Below, in pieces: positions 45,419-54,016 of a DNA stretch of 64,000 bases; positions within the stretch are counted from its first letter, which is position 1, and each line of letters starts with the position of its first letter. The translations under genes were made by a program, and so were the position numbers. The stretch is taken from positions 156,424 through 220,423 of the forward strand of contig NZ_AUMW01000002.1 in NCBI RefSeq assembly GCF_000430885.1. Direction: 5' to 3'. This stretch comes from Desulfotruncus alcoholivorax DSM 16058 (GTDB lineage Bacteria > Bacillota > Desulfotomaculia > Desulfotomaculales > Desulfallaceae). The notes beneath the pieces are model-generated. The model made no database searches. It was given only the letters and a program-made list of their open reading frames with translations, and had not been told where the DNA came from.

Positions 45419-47826
45419 TGAGCGCCCTGCACAAAAAATTATGGCGCACCATCGGCAAAACCAGGGAGCAGTTTATAGCCGTGGTGGCTGTGGTTACGGT
45501 GGGTATAGCCGTTTACATAGCCATGACCACCGCGTACTTCAACTTAAACGAATCAAAGGAGAAGTTTTACCGGGATCATAATTTTGCGGACTATTACTTC
45601 CATGTGGTTAAGGCTCCGCAACAAGTGACAAAACAGATTGAGACCATACCCGGGGTAACCCGAGTAACCGGGCGCATCCAAAAGGACGTTACCCTGGTAA
45701 ACGACCATAATAAACGGGCCACCGCCCGCTTAACCAGCTATTCCCTACCCATTGAACAAGAAATCAACAGCCTGCAGCTGCTCACAGGCCGGTTTTTCGC
45801 CGAAGAGGCAATGGCTGCCAGGCCTGGGGAACAATATACCCGGAACGGTGACATCGAGATCCTGGTGGATCCCCAGTATGCCGAAGCCAACCAACTGAAC
45901 TTCAACGACACCGTCACCATCGTGGCGGAGGGAAAGATGGTGCCCCTGACCATGGTGGGCACCGCCACCGGGCCGGAATTTATTTATCTGATGAAGGACG
46001 CCGCCACCCTTTTACCTGACCCCAGGTCCTTCGGCATCATCGCCATGTCACTGGAAAGGGCCCAGCAGCTATTAAACTTGCCGGGGCAGGTGAACCAGGT
46101 ACTGGTTACCCTGGCCCCGGGCACCGACGCTGAAAAGGTGGCGGAACAGGTAAAAAGCATACTGGAGCCCTACGGCAACCTGGCCGCTTACCCGCGCAAA
46201 CAACAGCTCAGCAACGCCATGCTGGAGGGAGAATTGGACAGTCTGAAGTCTTCTTCACGTTTTATGCCCGCCATTTTTTTGGGCATTGCCGCCGCCATCC
46301 AGTTCGTCATCCTGGGACGCATGGTCCGCTCCCAGCACCTGCAAATCGGGGTCATGAAAGCCCTGGGCTACAATAACAGGCAAGTTATACTGCACTATAC
46401 CTGTTATTCAGTCCTGGTGGCTTTATGCGGCGCCGTGCTGGGAACTCTGCTGGGCCTTGCCCTGGCCTCGGTCATGTCCCGGGCCTATGCCGTATATTTC
46501 AACCTGCCGGCAACCATTGGGGCTGTGAACATCCAGGCCATCTTGTACGGTTTCATTCTCAGCCTCGGGGTAAGCACCCTGGCCGGCTTAACCGCATGCC
46601 GCAGCGTGACCGCCATCAACCCCGCGGAATCCATGCGTCCCGAGCCGCCCAAGGGTGGTGGTAAAACTCTGGTTGAAAATCTGTCATGGCTATGGCGCCG
46701 GCTGGATACCGCCTGGAAGATGAGCATCAGGTCCGCCGCCCGGAACCGCGGCCGTTTCGCCATCACCATGATGGGTGTTGTTTTTGCCGTGGGCATGCTG
46801 GTGGTGTCCCTGTTCACCATTGACGCTGTGGACTATATGATAGAATCTCATTTCCACCAGAACCAGCGTTATGACTACCTGATCCGGTTTACTTCACCGG
46901 TGAAGGAAAACGAGCTTTTAAATATCACTCGCGTGGCGGGCGTAAATAAAGCGGAACCCCTGCTGGAGATACCGGTAAAAATCAAATTTAACGGTAAAAA
47001 CGAAGATGATTCCATAACCGGACTCAACCCCGGATCCACTTTAAAAAAACTTAGGGACCCCCGGGAGCAGCCCGTTGAAATACCCGAAGCGGGCCTGCTG
47101 ATCAGCCAGAGGACGGCGGAAAGGCTGGGGGCAAAGGTCGGCGATACGGTGGAAGTGGAAACCTTGCTGGGCACCGGCCCTGCCAGGCACGCCCCGGTTA
47201 AAATCGTGGGTATCAACAAGCAGTTGGTGGGGGGAGGTTCCTTCGTTTCCCTGGAGCAGGCCAACCTCATCCTGCAGGAGAGACAGCTGGTATCCGGTGT
47301 TATGCTGAAGGTGGACCCGGCCTTTGCCGCACAGCTGAAAGAGGAACTGGAGGACATGACCGCCGTGTCATCCATCCTGAGCCGCCGGCAGGAACTGGAC
47401 AATTTCAACCAAAACATGGACTCAATGGTCTACTCGATCTCTATTATGGTCATCTTCGCCCTGCTGCTGGGCTTCGCTATAGTGTACAACTCTTCGGTCA
47501 TCAGTTTCTCGGAACGGCAGCGGGAACTGGCCTCCTTGCGGGTGCTGGGCTTTACGGTAAAGGAGGTCTCCGGCATCCTGCTGAAGGAAAACCTGCTGCA
47601 ATCCCTGCTGGGAGTAGCTCTGGGCCTGCCCTCCGGATACCTGATGGTTAAGGGCTACATCAGTGCGGTAAGCACGGACCTGTTTACCATGCCGGCAATA
47701 ATCTATCCGACCACTTATATATATTCTGCCCTGGGTGGTTTTTTCTTCATCATGGTGGCCCACCTGTTGGCTGTCAGGGGTGTCAGACAGCTGCAGCTGG
47801 TGGAAGTTTTGAAGAATAAAGATTAA
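45418..47826 (+). CDS. ABC exporter permease with two FtsX domains
   Basis: The 802-residue membrane protein has an N-terminal helix (about 20-40), a large extracellular MacB-PCD-like domain, and a first FtsX block (three helices, about 280-400). A further helix and outside domain (about 450-660) precede a second FtsX block (about 670-795). The duplicated layout resembles LolC/E- or YtrF-type single-chain permeases of Gram-positive bacteria. The substrate is unknown. ATG 45418 overlaps the ATPase stop and has AAAGGA upstream. Confidence 0.88.
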   Translation: MSALHKKLWRTIGKTREQFIAVVAVVTVGIAVYIAMTTAYFNLNESKEKFYRDHNFADYYFHVVKAPQQVTKQIETIPGVTRVTGRIQKDVTLVNDHNKRATARLTSYSLPIEQEINSLQLLTGRFFAEEAMAARPGEQYTRNGDIEILVDPQYAEANQLNFNDTVTIVAEGKMVPLTMVGTATGPEFIYLMKDAATLLPDPRSFGIIAMSLERAQQLLNLPGQVNQVLVTLAPGTDAEKVAEQVKSILEPYGNLAAYPRKQQLSNAMLEGELDSLKSSSRFMPAIFLGIAAAIQFVILGRMVRSQHLQIGVMKALGYNNRQVILHYTCYSVLVALCGAVLGTLLGLALASVMSRAYAVYFNLPATIGAVNIQAILYGFILSLGVSTLAGLTACRSVTAINPAESMRPEPPKGGGKTLVENLSWLWRRLDTAWKMSIRSAARNRGRFAITMMGVVFAVGMLVVSLFTIDAVDYMIESHFHQNQRYDYLIRFTSPVKENELLNITRVAGVNKAEPLLEIPVKIKFNGKNEDDSITGLNPGSTLKKLRDPREQPVEIPEAGLLISQRTAERLGAKVGDTVEVETLLGTGPARHAPVKIVGINKQLVGGGSFVSLEQANLILQERQLVSGVMLKVDPAFAAQLKEELEDMTAVSSILSRRQELDNFNQNMDSMVYSISIMVIFALLLGFAIVYNSSVISFSERQRELASLRVLGFTVKEVSGILLKENLLQSLLGVALGLPSGYLMVKGYISAVSTDLFTMPAIIYPTTYIYSALGGFFFIMVAHLLAVRGVRQLQLVEVLKNKD

Positions 47827-47839
47827 CAGGAGGTCTAAT

Positions 47840-49021
47840 ATGAAGCCGGTTGCAAAAAAAAGAAAAAAAATGTTCCTGCTGGTGGGCGTCGGGGTGATAC
47901 TGGCGATAATAACCGCAGCCACCATCTTAACCGGTGGAACCGAGGCGGAAACGGTGCCGGTACGGACCGGGGATATCATCCGGGCCGTTGAGGATACCGG
48001 TTATGTTCAACCCGCCACCAACTACGACCTGCACGCCGTCCAGAACGCCAGAGTTGTACGGGTACCCGTTGATACGGGTCAACAGGTGAAGAAAGGTCAA
48101 ACCTTGGTGGTACTGGAAAACCTGGATCTGTCGCTACAAATTGAAGATACCCGCTCTCAATTGTCCCAAACCGCAGCTTCTATTTCCGCAGCCCAAGCGG
48201 CTGTGCAACGTATAGAATTGGAATTGAAAAATGCAGGGGAAAACCTGGTACGTTTCCGGGAGTTGTATGAATCCGGGGCTATCGCAGTGGTTGATGTTGA
48301 AGAAGCCCGGCTCAAAGTGGAAACACTGGAACAAAGCCTAAAGGAGCAGACATCACTGCTGGAGAGCGCCCGGGCACAGGAGGCTGGCTTGAACCGGTCG
48401 CTGCAGAACCTCAACCGCAAAGAGCGGCAGCTGACGCTGCAAAGCCCCGTGGACGGCATAGTCCTGAGCTTGCCGGCCAAGCAGGAACAGGTGGTAACCC
48501 CTGGTACAGTGCTGGCCAGTGTGGCGGTGCCGGACAAGCTTGAAATTAAAGCGGATATCCTCAGCGACGACCTGGGTGAGGTAAACCTGGGCCAAAGGGT
48601 AAAAATCACCGCCCCGGTTCTTGGCGCAAAGTTATTGTACGGCAAAGTCAAGGAAATATATCCCCTGGCCGAGGAAAAACAATCAGCCCTGGGGGTTATC
48701 CAGAGACGGGTGCCTGTTATCGTCACCCTGGCCGACCCGGCCAACCTGAAACCCGGGTATGAGGTAAAGGTGGCCATTGAAACATCCACCCGGCAGGATG
48801 TACTGTTAATCCCCAGGGAAGCCGTGCGTACCCTAAAAGGTGGCGGCAAAGAAGTGATGGTGGTGACAGGTAACCGGGTTGAACATAGGCCGGTGCAAAC
48901 AGGTATCGGAGACAGGGAGAATATTGAAATAACAGCAGGCCTGGCAGCAGGGGAGGTAATTATCCGGGACGGCAACCTGGACTTAAAAGAAAACACCAGG
49001 GTCAAGCCAATTGAAGGTTAA
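47840..49021 (+). CDS. Efflux periplasmic-adaptor-type protein (HlyD/MacA family)
   Basis: The 393-residue protein has one N-terminal membrane helix (about 9-29), a biotinyl-lipoyl half (VPVDTGQQVKKGQTLVVLEN) and a coiled-coil hairpin (about 90-190). The second lipoyl half (LQSPVDGIVLSLPAKQEQVV) and a beta-barrel (about 235-330) follow, then a C-terminal membrane-proximal domain. In Gram-positives such adaptors assist MacB-type exporters at the cell surface. AGGAGG precedes the ATG. It is the third gene of the exporter operon. Confidence 0.9.
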   Translation: MKPVAKKRKKMFLLVGVGVILAIITAATILTGGTEAETVPVRTGDIIRAVEDTGYVQPATNYDLHAVQNARVVRVPVDTGQQVKKGQTLVVLENLDLSLQIEDTRSQLSQTAASISAAQAAVQRIELELKNAGENLVRFRELYESGAIAVVDVEEARLKVETLEQSLKEQTSLLESARAQEAGLNRSLQNLNRKERQLTLQSPVDGIVLSLPAKQEQVVTPGTVLASVAVPDKLEIKADILSDDLGEVNLGQRVKITAPVLGAKLLYGKVKEIYPLAEEKQSALGVIQRRVPVIVTLADPANLKPGYEVKVAIETSTRQDVLLIPREAVRTLKGGGKEVMVVTGNRVEHRPVQTGIGDRENIEITAGLAAGEVIIRDGNLDLKENTRVKPIEG

Positions 49022-49033
49022 TAAATTTTGTTG

Positions 49034-49074
49034 ATTTTAAACCCCGTTCTTGTAGCGGAGTTTAAAATTTGGTT
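49034..49074 (+). terminator. Terminator of the exporter operon
   Basis: ATTTTAAACCCCG (49034-49046) pairs with CGGAGTTTAAAAT (49056-49068) with one mismatch, 12 bp after the adaptor stop. A T-rich tail (TTGGTTACATTT) follows. Confidence 0.6.
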
Positions 49075-49632
49075 ACATTTAAAGAACTCCATTTTGACCA
49101 ACCCTATAGCGGTTCAGTGCCGCTATCGGCACCTTGTTTTTACTCCTCCCTATATTCCTACTGTTTGTTAAATCGATATGTTTTTTCTTTATCTGAGTAC
49201 AATTCCGCTCAAGTTCGGAAGCTAACTGGTATAGCTTATTTTCCCTATTGTTATTCCTCCACTAACGGTATATTGTTAACTTGCACCAGTACCGCGCTAT
49301 TTGGCTTAATGACTTGTACTTAATTTGAGTAATAACTTTATAAATTTTATCTTCTTTATTGTAACTTTCTATTAAAACTTCAAAGGGAAATAGTACTCCT
49401 TCAAGAATATACATGTTATGGTTTAACCTCGCTTGTGTTTTTTGTAGGGGTACAAAAAACATTTCTACAAGCAAATAGGTGAAACCTTTTAATTTTGGCA
49501 GCATTATAAAGATATTTAGGTTTTTATTTTGGGGTAAAGGTATTTTTCAACACCTGGGAAGCCTTGTACTTCAAGGGATTAGAATTATGCAATTGGCTCT
49601 AATATGTTTAATTGTTCCTATCAATTTTGCCC
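49075..49632. other. AT-rich gap without recognisable genes
   Basis: About 560 bp of T-rich sequence follow the exporter operon. Chance frames exist on both strands, but none has a ribosome site, a recognisable motif or balanced composition. It adjoins the HsdR and PhzF remnants and is probably decayed coding DNA. Confidence 0.5.
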
Positions 49633-49824
49633 CTATTTTTGGGTTAATTCCTCTGCAATTAGCTCAGCCTGTTTTAATACTATTTTTGTTGCAAGCTTCT
49701 GCATATCTGGCGGATAACCATATTGCCTTAAAGTGCGTTTTACAATCACTTTTAATTTTGCTTTTACGCTTTCCTTTATTGTCCAGTCTATTGATGCATT
49801 TTCTTTCACTACTTGATAAACTGA
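49633..49824 (-). pseudogene. C-terminal remnant of a type I restriction subunit HsdR
   Basis: On the minus strand, a frame bounded by a stop at 49825-49827 encodes about 63 residues and ends at TAG 49633. It includes IDWTIKESVKAKLKVIVKR, then TLRQYGYPPDMQKLATKIVL and KQAELIAEEL. The IDWT-x2-E-x-V-xAKL-x5-KR-x-LR-x-YGYPPD pattern is that of the extreme C terminus of HsdR-type restriction subunits, which normally exceed 900 residues. Nothing else of hsdR, hsdM or hsdS is found nearby. Confidence 0.65.
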
Positions 49825-49868
49825 TCACGATTACTCCCCGATTTTCCATCTATCTTAAAGCATTGAAG

Positions 49869-50166
49869 TCAGGCTGAAGAGCCAGGTGCTTCAGAAAGTA
49901 AATTAAGTTCTATCCAATCACCATCTTGCTTGGCGGTCAATATCCCACTCTTAGTATAAAACCTTGCTTCCTTATTTTTCTGCAAATAGCCGGCTTTCCA
50001 AAAGATATGCGCGCTTGCAAGTGTTGCATGCCCACAAAGATCAACTTCATAGTTGGGGTAAAACATCTTAAATTAAAACCATCCCCGGTTTCATAAAAAA
50101 GTCGTCTCTGACAGGTTCATTTCTCTGGCAACCCACTGCATCCATTGGTCTTCCTTATAAAACCCC
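49869..50166 (-). pseudogene. Decayed PhzF-family isomerase
   Basis: Pieces of one PhzF protein appear in shifting frames on the minus strand. From 50166 down, YKEDQWMQWVAREMNLSET runs into a stop; GDGFNLRCFTP follows in another frame. Then NYEVDLCGHATLASAHIFW and about 45 more residues follow to the stop at 49869. The order and motif (EVDLCGHATLA) match PhzF/YddE proteins of about 260-300 residues. At least two frameshifts and loss of both ends show that it is dead. Confidence 0.7.
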
Positions 50167-50177
50167 TACTTCTTACA

Positions 50178-50206
50178 TTGACACGTAACATATTACGTAT
50201 TAACAT
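50178..50206 (+). promoter_or_regulatory. hicAB promoter with internal operator
   Basis: TTGACA (50178-50183) and TAACAT (50201-50206) are 17 bp apart. Between them lies the palindrome ACGTAA-CATA-TTACGT (50183-50198), placed where a bound dimer would block RNA polymerase. HicB antitoxins repress their own operon through such sites. Confidence 0.55.
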
Positions 50207-50227
50207 ATAGGTATGGAGGAATACTAA

Positions 50228-50421
50228 ATGAAATCATATCATCGGTAGAATTGATTAGAATGCTTGAAGCTTATGGTTGGTACTTCCATAAAGCAAACGG
50301 TAGCCACCATCACTTCAAACACCCTTCGAAAAAGGGTAATGTTACCGTTCCGCACCCAAGGAAAAACATACCAACCAAAACAGTAAAAAGTATTCTGCAA
50401 CAAGCAGGAATTATAGTCTAA
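50228..50421 (+). pseudogene. hicA: HicA mRNA-interferase toxin, frameshifted by 5-bp duplication
   Basis: The start ATG 50228 behind ATGGAGG reads only MKSYHR before a stop. After the tandem duplication ATCAT-ATCAT (50233-50242) a second frame encodes the rest of HicA: ELIRMLEAYGWYFHKANGS, then HHHFKHPSKKGNVTVPHPRK and a C-terminal ILQQAGIIV. Removing one ATCAT restores a single 62-residue HicA. The active-site histidine region (GSHHHF) is intact. Start at the in-frame ATG after residue 9 would drop the first helix. It is directly followed by hicB. Confidence 0.8.
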
Positions 50422-50466
50422 TATTTTTGTTCCTCCATAAGTAAATCTGATAAGGGAGAAAATGAT

Positions 50467-50877
50467 ATGAAAAAGGATCGCTATATCTATCCAGCCATAT
50501 TCGACTATGCAGATGATGGGATTTCGATATCATTTCCGGATTTTCCAGGCTGCTTTTCATGTGCAGATTCTGATGAAGAAGCTATCTCTATGGCCAAAGA
50601 AGCATTAGGATTACACCTTTACAGCATGGAAGAAGACAACGATGAGATACCTGACCCTACCCCTATTAGCAAAATAAAACTTGAATCTGATCAAGTAGTT
50701 GTCCTTATTGAAGTCTTTATGCCTACAATGCGTGAAGCAATTGAAAACTACTCTGTAAAAAAGACACTATCAATCCCACAATGGCTTAATAAGCTGGCAA
50801 TTGAAAGGAATATAAACTTTTCACAAGTTCTTCAAACAGCCCTAAAAGAACAGTTAGGCATTCATAAGAGACAATAA
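50467..50877 (+). CDS. hicB: HicB antitoxin
   Basis: The 136-residue protein has the partly degraded RNase H-like N-terminal fold (YPAIFDYADDGISISFPDFP, GCFSCADSDEEAISMAKEAL). A C-terminal ribbon-helix-helix/HTH-like DNA-binding part (SIPQWLNKLAIERNINFSQV) follows. It neutralises HicA and represses the operon. ATG is preceded by AAGGGAG. The antitoxin frame is intact although the toxin frame is broken. Confidence 0.92.
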   Translation: MKKDRYIYPAIFDYADDGISISFPDFPGCFSCADSDEEAISMAKEALGLHLYSMEEDNDEIPDPTPISKIKLESDQVVVLIEVFMPTMREAIENYSVKKTLSIPQWLNKLAIERNINFSQVLQTALKEQLGIHKRQ

Positions 50878-51259
50878 ACGTCTCCTTTTTTATCAAAAAC
50901 CAGACAGAAGACCCCCGCTCAGAGCGAAGCGTAGGCGGGGGATGAATGCCGATGGTTATAAACCAGTGACAAGGGGACGGGGTTACTGACACTCAATAGC
51001 TCTGTCCCTCCAACATTTTCCTTAGACTGGAGATGGTAGTCAACAACTCCGTCCCCTTGTCATTCTCCTTTAGCTTACACATAGCGGTTCTGTGTTCCAC
51101 CGGAAGACCCGTTAACAAGGGGACTGAAAGGTCCAATCAGCATAACATACTCGCCATTGGAATTGCAAGAACGGATTCCCTCTAAAATGTCTTTATGACG
51201 AACATATTTTAAGTCATAATTTGGATGATCTACAGCAAGAAAGATTTCCCGGTTCTGGC
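50878..51259. other. Gap after hicB with palindromic repeat
   Basis: The stretch contains the repeat at 50967-51062. A frame of uncertain meaning on the minus strand (51075-51314) shows no known motif. No gene is supported here. Confidence 0.5.
50967..51062. repeat. Palindromic repeat with 14-bp ends
   Basis: TGACAAGGGGACGG (50967-50980) is the exact complement of CCGTCCCCTTGTCA (51049-51062). The 68-nt interior is only weakly self-complementary. It resembles the GGGGACA-ended repeats at 1821-1995, and may be a further REP-type element. Confidence 0.55.
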
Positions 51260-51382
51260 AAGCCACTATATACTTATCAAGAAATCGCTGACCGCTATAA
51301 CACTTCTGCCGCAACTGTTAGCAGAATCGCCAGTGACCATGGCCTTCTAAGAAGAGGGAATAAAACTCTTAATTACTTATAA
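51260..51382 (+). pseudogene. Helix-turn-helix fragment
   Basis: A frame without a start codon (open from a stop at 51143) ends at TAA 51380-51382. Its C-terminal 35 residues read like a DNA-binding helix-turn-helix: LYTYQEIADRYNTSAATVS, then RIASDHGLLRRGNK. The N-terminal part is not recognised. It may be the tail of a small regulator or resolvase; the identification rests on pattern alone. Confidence 0.3.
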
Positions 51383-51405
51383 GCACAAGGCAAAAGAAGG
51401 TAAAT

Positions 51406-51615
51406 ATGGAATTAAAGTCGAATAAAAAAGATGCATATACAAAAAGAGCTATGTGTGAAAAACGAATGGAGGAGGGGCGTTGCCCGCAATGCGGGAGGCC
51501 TATGCCTGAGGCGGCAAAGGGAACTTATAAGGAGAAGTTGACTTACTGCTCTAAGTTTGCGGGAAATTGGAAAAAGAGATATGAAAGCAAGAAAAATGAG
51601 TCTTTTGAAGGCTAA
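51406..51615 (+). CDS. Small hypothetical protein with CxxC, 69 aa
   Basis: The frame starts at ATG 51406 with AGAAGG upstream. It encodes a very charged product with one zinc-knuckle-like pair (EGRCPQCGRPMPE) and a later single Cys in LTYCSKFAGNWKKR. It looks like a small phage- or plasmid-type protein. No function can be assigned. Confidence 0.45.
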   Translation: MELKSNKKDAYTKRAMCEKRMEEGRCPQCGRPMPEAAKGTYKEKLTYCSKFAGNWKKRYESKKNESFEG

Positions 51616-51782
51616 ATAGCAATGATCATTAATGTTAAAGAATTAACACTTTCCCTCAGCTTCTTCGCGACCTTAAAAAAGTCCTCGCCGGCAGCGCCGC
51701 TGGCAATCTCAGCTTCGGCTTCAGCCAGCTTTCCATAGAGTTCAATTAGCGCCTGCTGCCTCTCGTATGTTTCTATACTCAT
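51612..51782 (-). CDS. Small hypothetical protein, 56 aa
   Basis: ATG 51782 has AGGTG 5 nt upstream. The product starts MSIETYERQQALIELYGKLA and continues AEAEIASGAAGEDFFKVAKK; it is alanine/glutamate-rich and predicted to be all helical. Codon use is GC-rich, unlike the AT-rich surroundings, which supports coding. The size and helical make-up are like small antitoxins, but no toxin gene is adjacent. It overlaps the end of the 69-residue gene by 4 nt, tail to tail. Confidence 0.5.
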   Translation of the reverse strand: MSIETYERQQALIELYGKLAEAEAEIASGAAGEDFFKVAKKLRESVNSLTLMIIAI

Positions 51783-52308
51783 AAGCACCTATCGCCTACA
51801 CCGTTTTTTGTGATAAAAACCGGCTCACGCTACCTGTGACAAAACTCCGATATTTCATTGGCGTTGTTCCGTAAATCCGAAATTGGTCGTATGTTCGGCA
51901 TGACAAGCCCTCCTTGCTATCAATATCTATGCACTAAACATAGCATAACTTTGAGAGCTAATCAAACCGGTGCCTGGCACTACAAAATACTACAAAATAT
52001 CGACATATATTTTCGATATAAAAAAGTGCCAGCTACCGTTATTAACATGGAGAGTAAATCCGGCTTCTCTTCGACACGACAAGCAATACTGCCTGAATGT
52101 TTGAAACTTTTTTATCCATTGATCTTTCATTCGTTAATGAGATAACAGCCATCGCTTTTGATTCAATTAAAAATATTCCTTGATCATAAAACGCAATATA
52201 TCTGTAAATTTGCCAGTAACAATAAATAGCAAAGAAAATCATAAACATTAATTGCCGGCAAATTTAGCATAGAACTAATTAAATTGTTTTACCAATTGAG
52301 AAAATCAA
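51783..52308. other. AT-rich gap with one hairpin, no clear gene
   Basis: A 95-codon frame at 51858-52145 has no ribosome site or motif and spans the inverted repeat at 51969-52038, so it is not called. Otherwise nothing recognisable is seen. Confidence 0.5.
51969..52038. repeat. GGTGCCTGGCAC-type inverted repeat
   Basis: GGTGCCTGGCACTA near the left end pairs with GTGCCAGCTACC at the right end, with mismatches, across an AT-rich centre. Similar GTGCCTGGCAC palindromes are common REP-type repeats in Firmicutes. Confidence 0.4.
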
Positions 52309-52680
52309 TCATCTGATTCCAAAACCAATGTTGTTAGACTTATTATTATGCATTTTGAGATACGATTTCACTTTTTGTTCTATCTTGGCACCGGGCAAAC
52401 GGCAGATGACTCCAAACAAGCTATAAAACAAAACCGCACGTAAAGAATCCTCAGGATACATCGGGTGTCCGGCTACCCAGGATATTTTTTCAAACCCGGG
52501 GTTAATCGAGCCATGGAAAACACCCAGCAGTCTTTTTTCAAAAGACAGCACGGTTAAGAAATCCATTTCTTTATGAATACGGCTAATATCCCAAGGAATA
52601 TTGTTATTATGTAACAGATGCCATATTTCCTTGGTATCTGATGGAATCGCTTTGCGTATCACTATTTCTGTGTTGTCCAT
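52309..52680 (-). CDS. GNAT-like acetyltransferase, possibly truncated
   Basis: The 123-residue product begins like a GNAT domain (TEIVIRKAIPSDTKEIWHLL, then FLTVLSFEKRLLGVFHGSI). The acetyl-CoA loop (R/QxxGxG/A) is not evident, and the C-terminal half differs from typical members. It could be a shortened or diverged acetyltransferase. ATG 52680 is chosen because AGAGGTG lies 6 nt upstream. It is downstream of the XRE-cupin regulator in the same direction, 80 bp away. Confidence 0.5.
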   Translation of the reverse strand: MDNTEIVIRKAIPSDTKEIWHLLHNNNIPWDISRIHKEMDFLTVLSFEKRLLGVFHGSINPGFEKISWVAGHPMYPEDSLRAVLFYSLFGVICRLPGAKIEQKVKSYLKMHNNKSNNIGFGIR

Positions 52681-52762
52681 ATTATACACCTCTTTCTCTT
52701 AAACTCAATAATATCCATTATCCAAGCCCTTCTCACCATATTTGATTAATTAAAGAAATTGT

Positions 52763-53320
52763 TCAGTCCATTTCAGAGTAATAAACAATATTATAAAAGC
52801 TAACTGCTTGATTTGATATGCACCTGTATTTGTGCTGCTGATCGGCTTGAAACTTAATGATATCTCCGGCGGACAAAGTATATGTTGCTTCTCCCACTGT
52901 CACTTCGAGAGTTCCTTCCATCATCAAAATGTATTCCTCAGAACCGTCGTCATGTGGTTCCGATAGGTAAGAGCTGTGTGCATTAAGAGTAACGAAGAAT
53001 ATCTCAAAGCGACGGTCTTGCTGAAAAGAGAATAATGGATAAACTGTTACACCGATCTCATCATCAATTATTGGAAAAACTTCACAACTTCGAACAAGCT
53101 CAATTTCAGGTTTTTTTTCAGTCATAAGTTCAGTGAATGGGATATGCAACCCGTTGACAATTTTCCAAACGGTCGCAATTGAAGGGTTGGATTCCCCCCG
53201 CTCAATCTGGCCCAACATGGGCTTGCTTACCCCGGTTTGCTCCGCAACTTTATCCAGGCTTAAACCTCTCGCTTTACGTATACGGGCAAGGTTGTTGCCA
53301 ATAATTTTGGAAATATGCAT
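52763..53320 (-). CDS. XRE-family regulator with cupin domain
   Basis: The 185-residue protein has an N-terminal HTH_3 domain (NLARIRKARGLSLDKVAEQT, GVSKPMLGQIERGESNPSIA, about 8-65). A C-terminal cupin_2 domain (about 110-180) carries the His/Glu metal-like set in HDDGSEEYILMMEGTLEV. This class (PuuR/SutR-like) senses a small metabolite through the cupin. GAGGAAAAGC precedes the ATG. It probably controls itself and the acetyltransferase-like gene downstream. Confidence 0.9.
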   Translation of the reverse strand: MHISKIIGNNLARIRKARGLSLDKVAEQTGVSKPMLGQIERGESNPSIATVWKIVNGLHIPFTELMTEKKPEIELVRSCEVFPIIDDEIGVTVYPLFSFQQDRRFEIFFVTLNAHSSYLSEPHDDGSEEYILMMEGTLEVTVGEATYTLSAGDIIKFQADQQHKYRCISNQAVSFYNIVYYSEMD

Positions 53321-53341
53321 TTGCTTTTCCTCTAGTAATAT

Positions 53342-53374
53342 ATGTTATACTTTATTTTATGTTAAATATAACAT
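53342..53374. promoter_or_regulatory. Inverted repeat upstream of the XRE-cupin gene
   Basis: ATGTTATA (53342-53349) and TATAACAT (53367-53374) are exact complements, 17 bp apart, 22 bp upstream of the regulator start. The spacing and place suit autoregulation. Confidence 0.4.
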
Positions 53375-53383
53375 ACAAAATAA

Positions 53384-53807
53384 AACCTGACAAGACTGCC
53401 AGAAACATCAGCCGGCCAGAGCACGGTAAATTTTGGCTTCAGAGTAGATTTCTCAATTAAACTGTTAGACCAGCGCCTGATGGAACTTGCTTTGAATAAC
53501 CTTGTGGACAACGCCAGCAAATATACGCCACCCGGCGGGCAGATTGCTCTGACCTTACAGGTGGACGCCTGCAACGCGGTCATCACTGTAAAAGACTCCG
53601 GTAAAGGGATTGCACCGGAGGAGATGCCCTTCATTTTTGAAGCGGTTCCAACGCGGGGTCGACACCCAGTCCATCCCCGGTACCGGTTTAGGGCTCGCCA
53701 TAGCCCGGGAAGCTGTCCAGCGGTTGGACGGAACTATAACAGCCAACAGCGAAGCTGGTCGGGGTACCAGGTTCGTGATCCGCCTACCGCTCTTGCAGAC
53801 TCAATAG
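53384..53807 (+). pseudogene. Histidine kinase C-terminal remnant with frameshift
   Basis: The reading starts without a start codon, after the kinase core has been lost. It contains the N box (LMELALNNLVDNASKYTPPG) and the G1 box (VKDSGKGIAPEEMPFIFE). At about 53641 one extra G shifts the frame. The rest continues in the next frame as RFQRGVDTQSIPGTGLGLAI to RFVIRLPLLQTQ. Restoring one base gives a normal HATPase_c domain. The sensor, HisKA part and partner regulator are gone. Confidence 0.8.
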
Positions 53808-54016
53808 TCGAGCATACTATTACAATGTCTATATGTAATTAAATCTGTAGCCCGTTCAGCGCGGCCGCCTCTGCCGGGTTTATGAAACTAAAATTCCAAA
53901 CCACACGGTTTACTGGATTAACAGATAAATATATAATGAGTAGTAACGCCAGCGCTCCTGCCAAGTGCAATTGCCTGGAATAAGATGTAACACTCTTTGA
54001 TTGTTGAGGTAGCAGG

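Noticed and set aside
49069..49323. 84-codon plus-strand frame after the exporter operon
   Set aside because: It has no ribosome site and unusual composition rich in S, Y and C, and it follows a terminator directly.
49479..49877. 132-codon hydrophobic plus-strand frame that looks like a membrane protein
   Set aside because: It is antisense to the HsdR remnant, and the hydrophobicity comes from reading lysine-rich DNA backwards. No ribosome site.
51858..52145. 95-codon plus-strand frame
   Set aside because: It spans an inverted repeat and has no ribosome site, no motif and poor composition.
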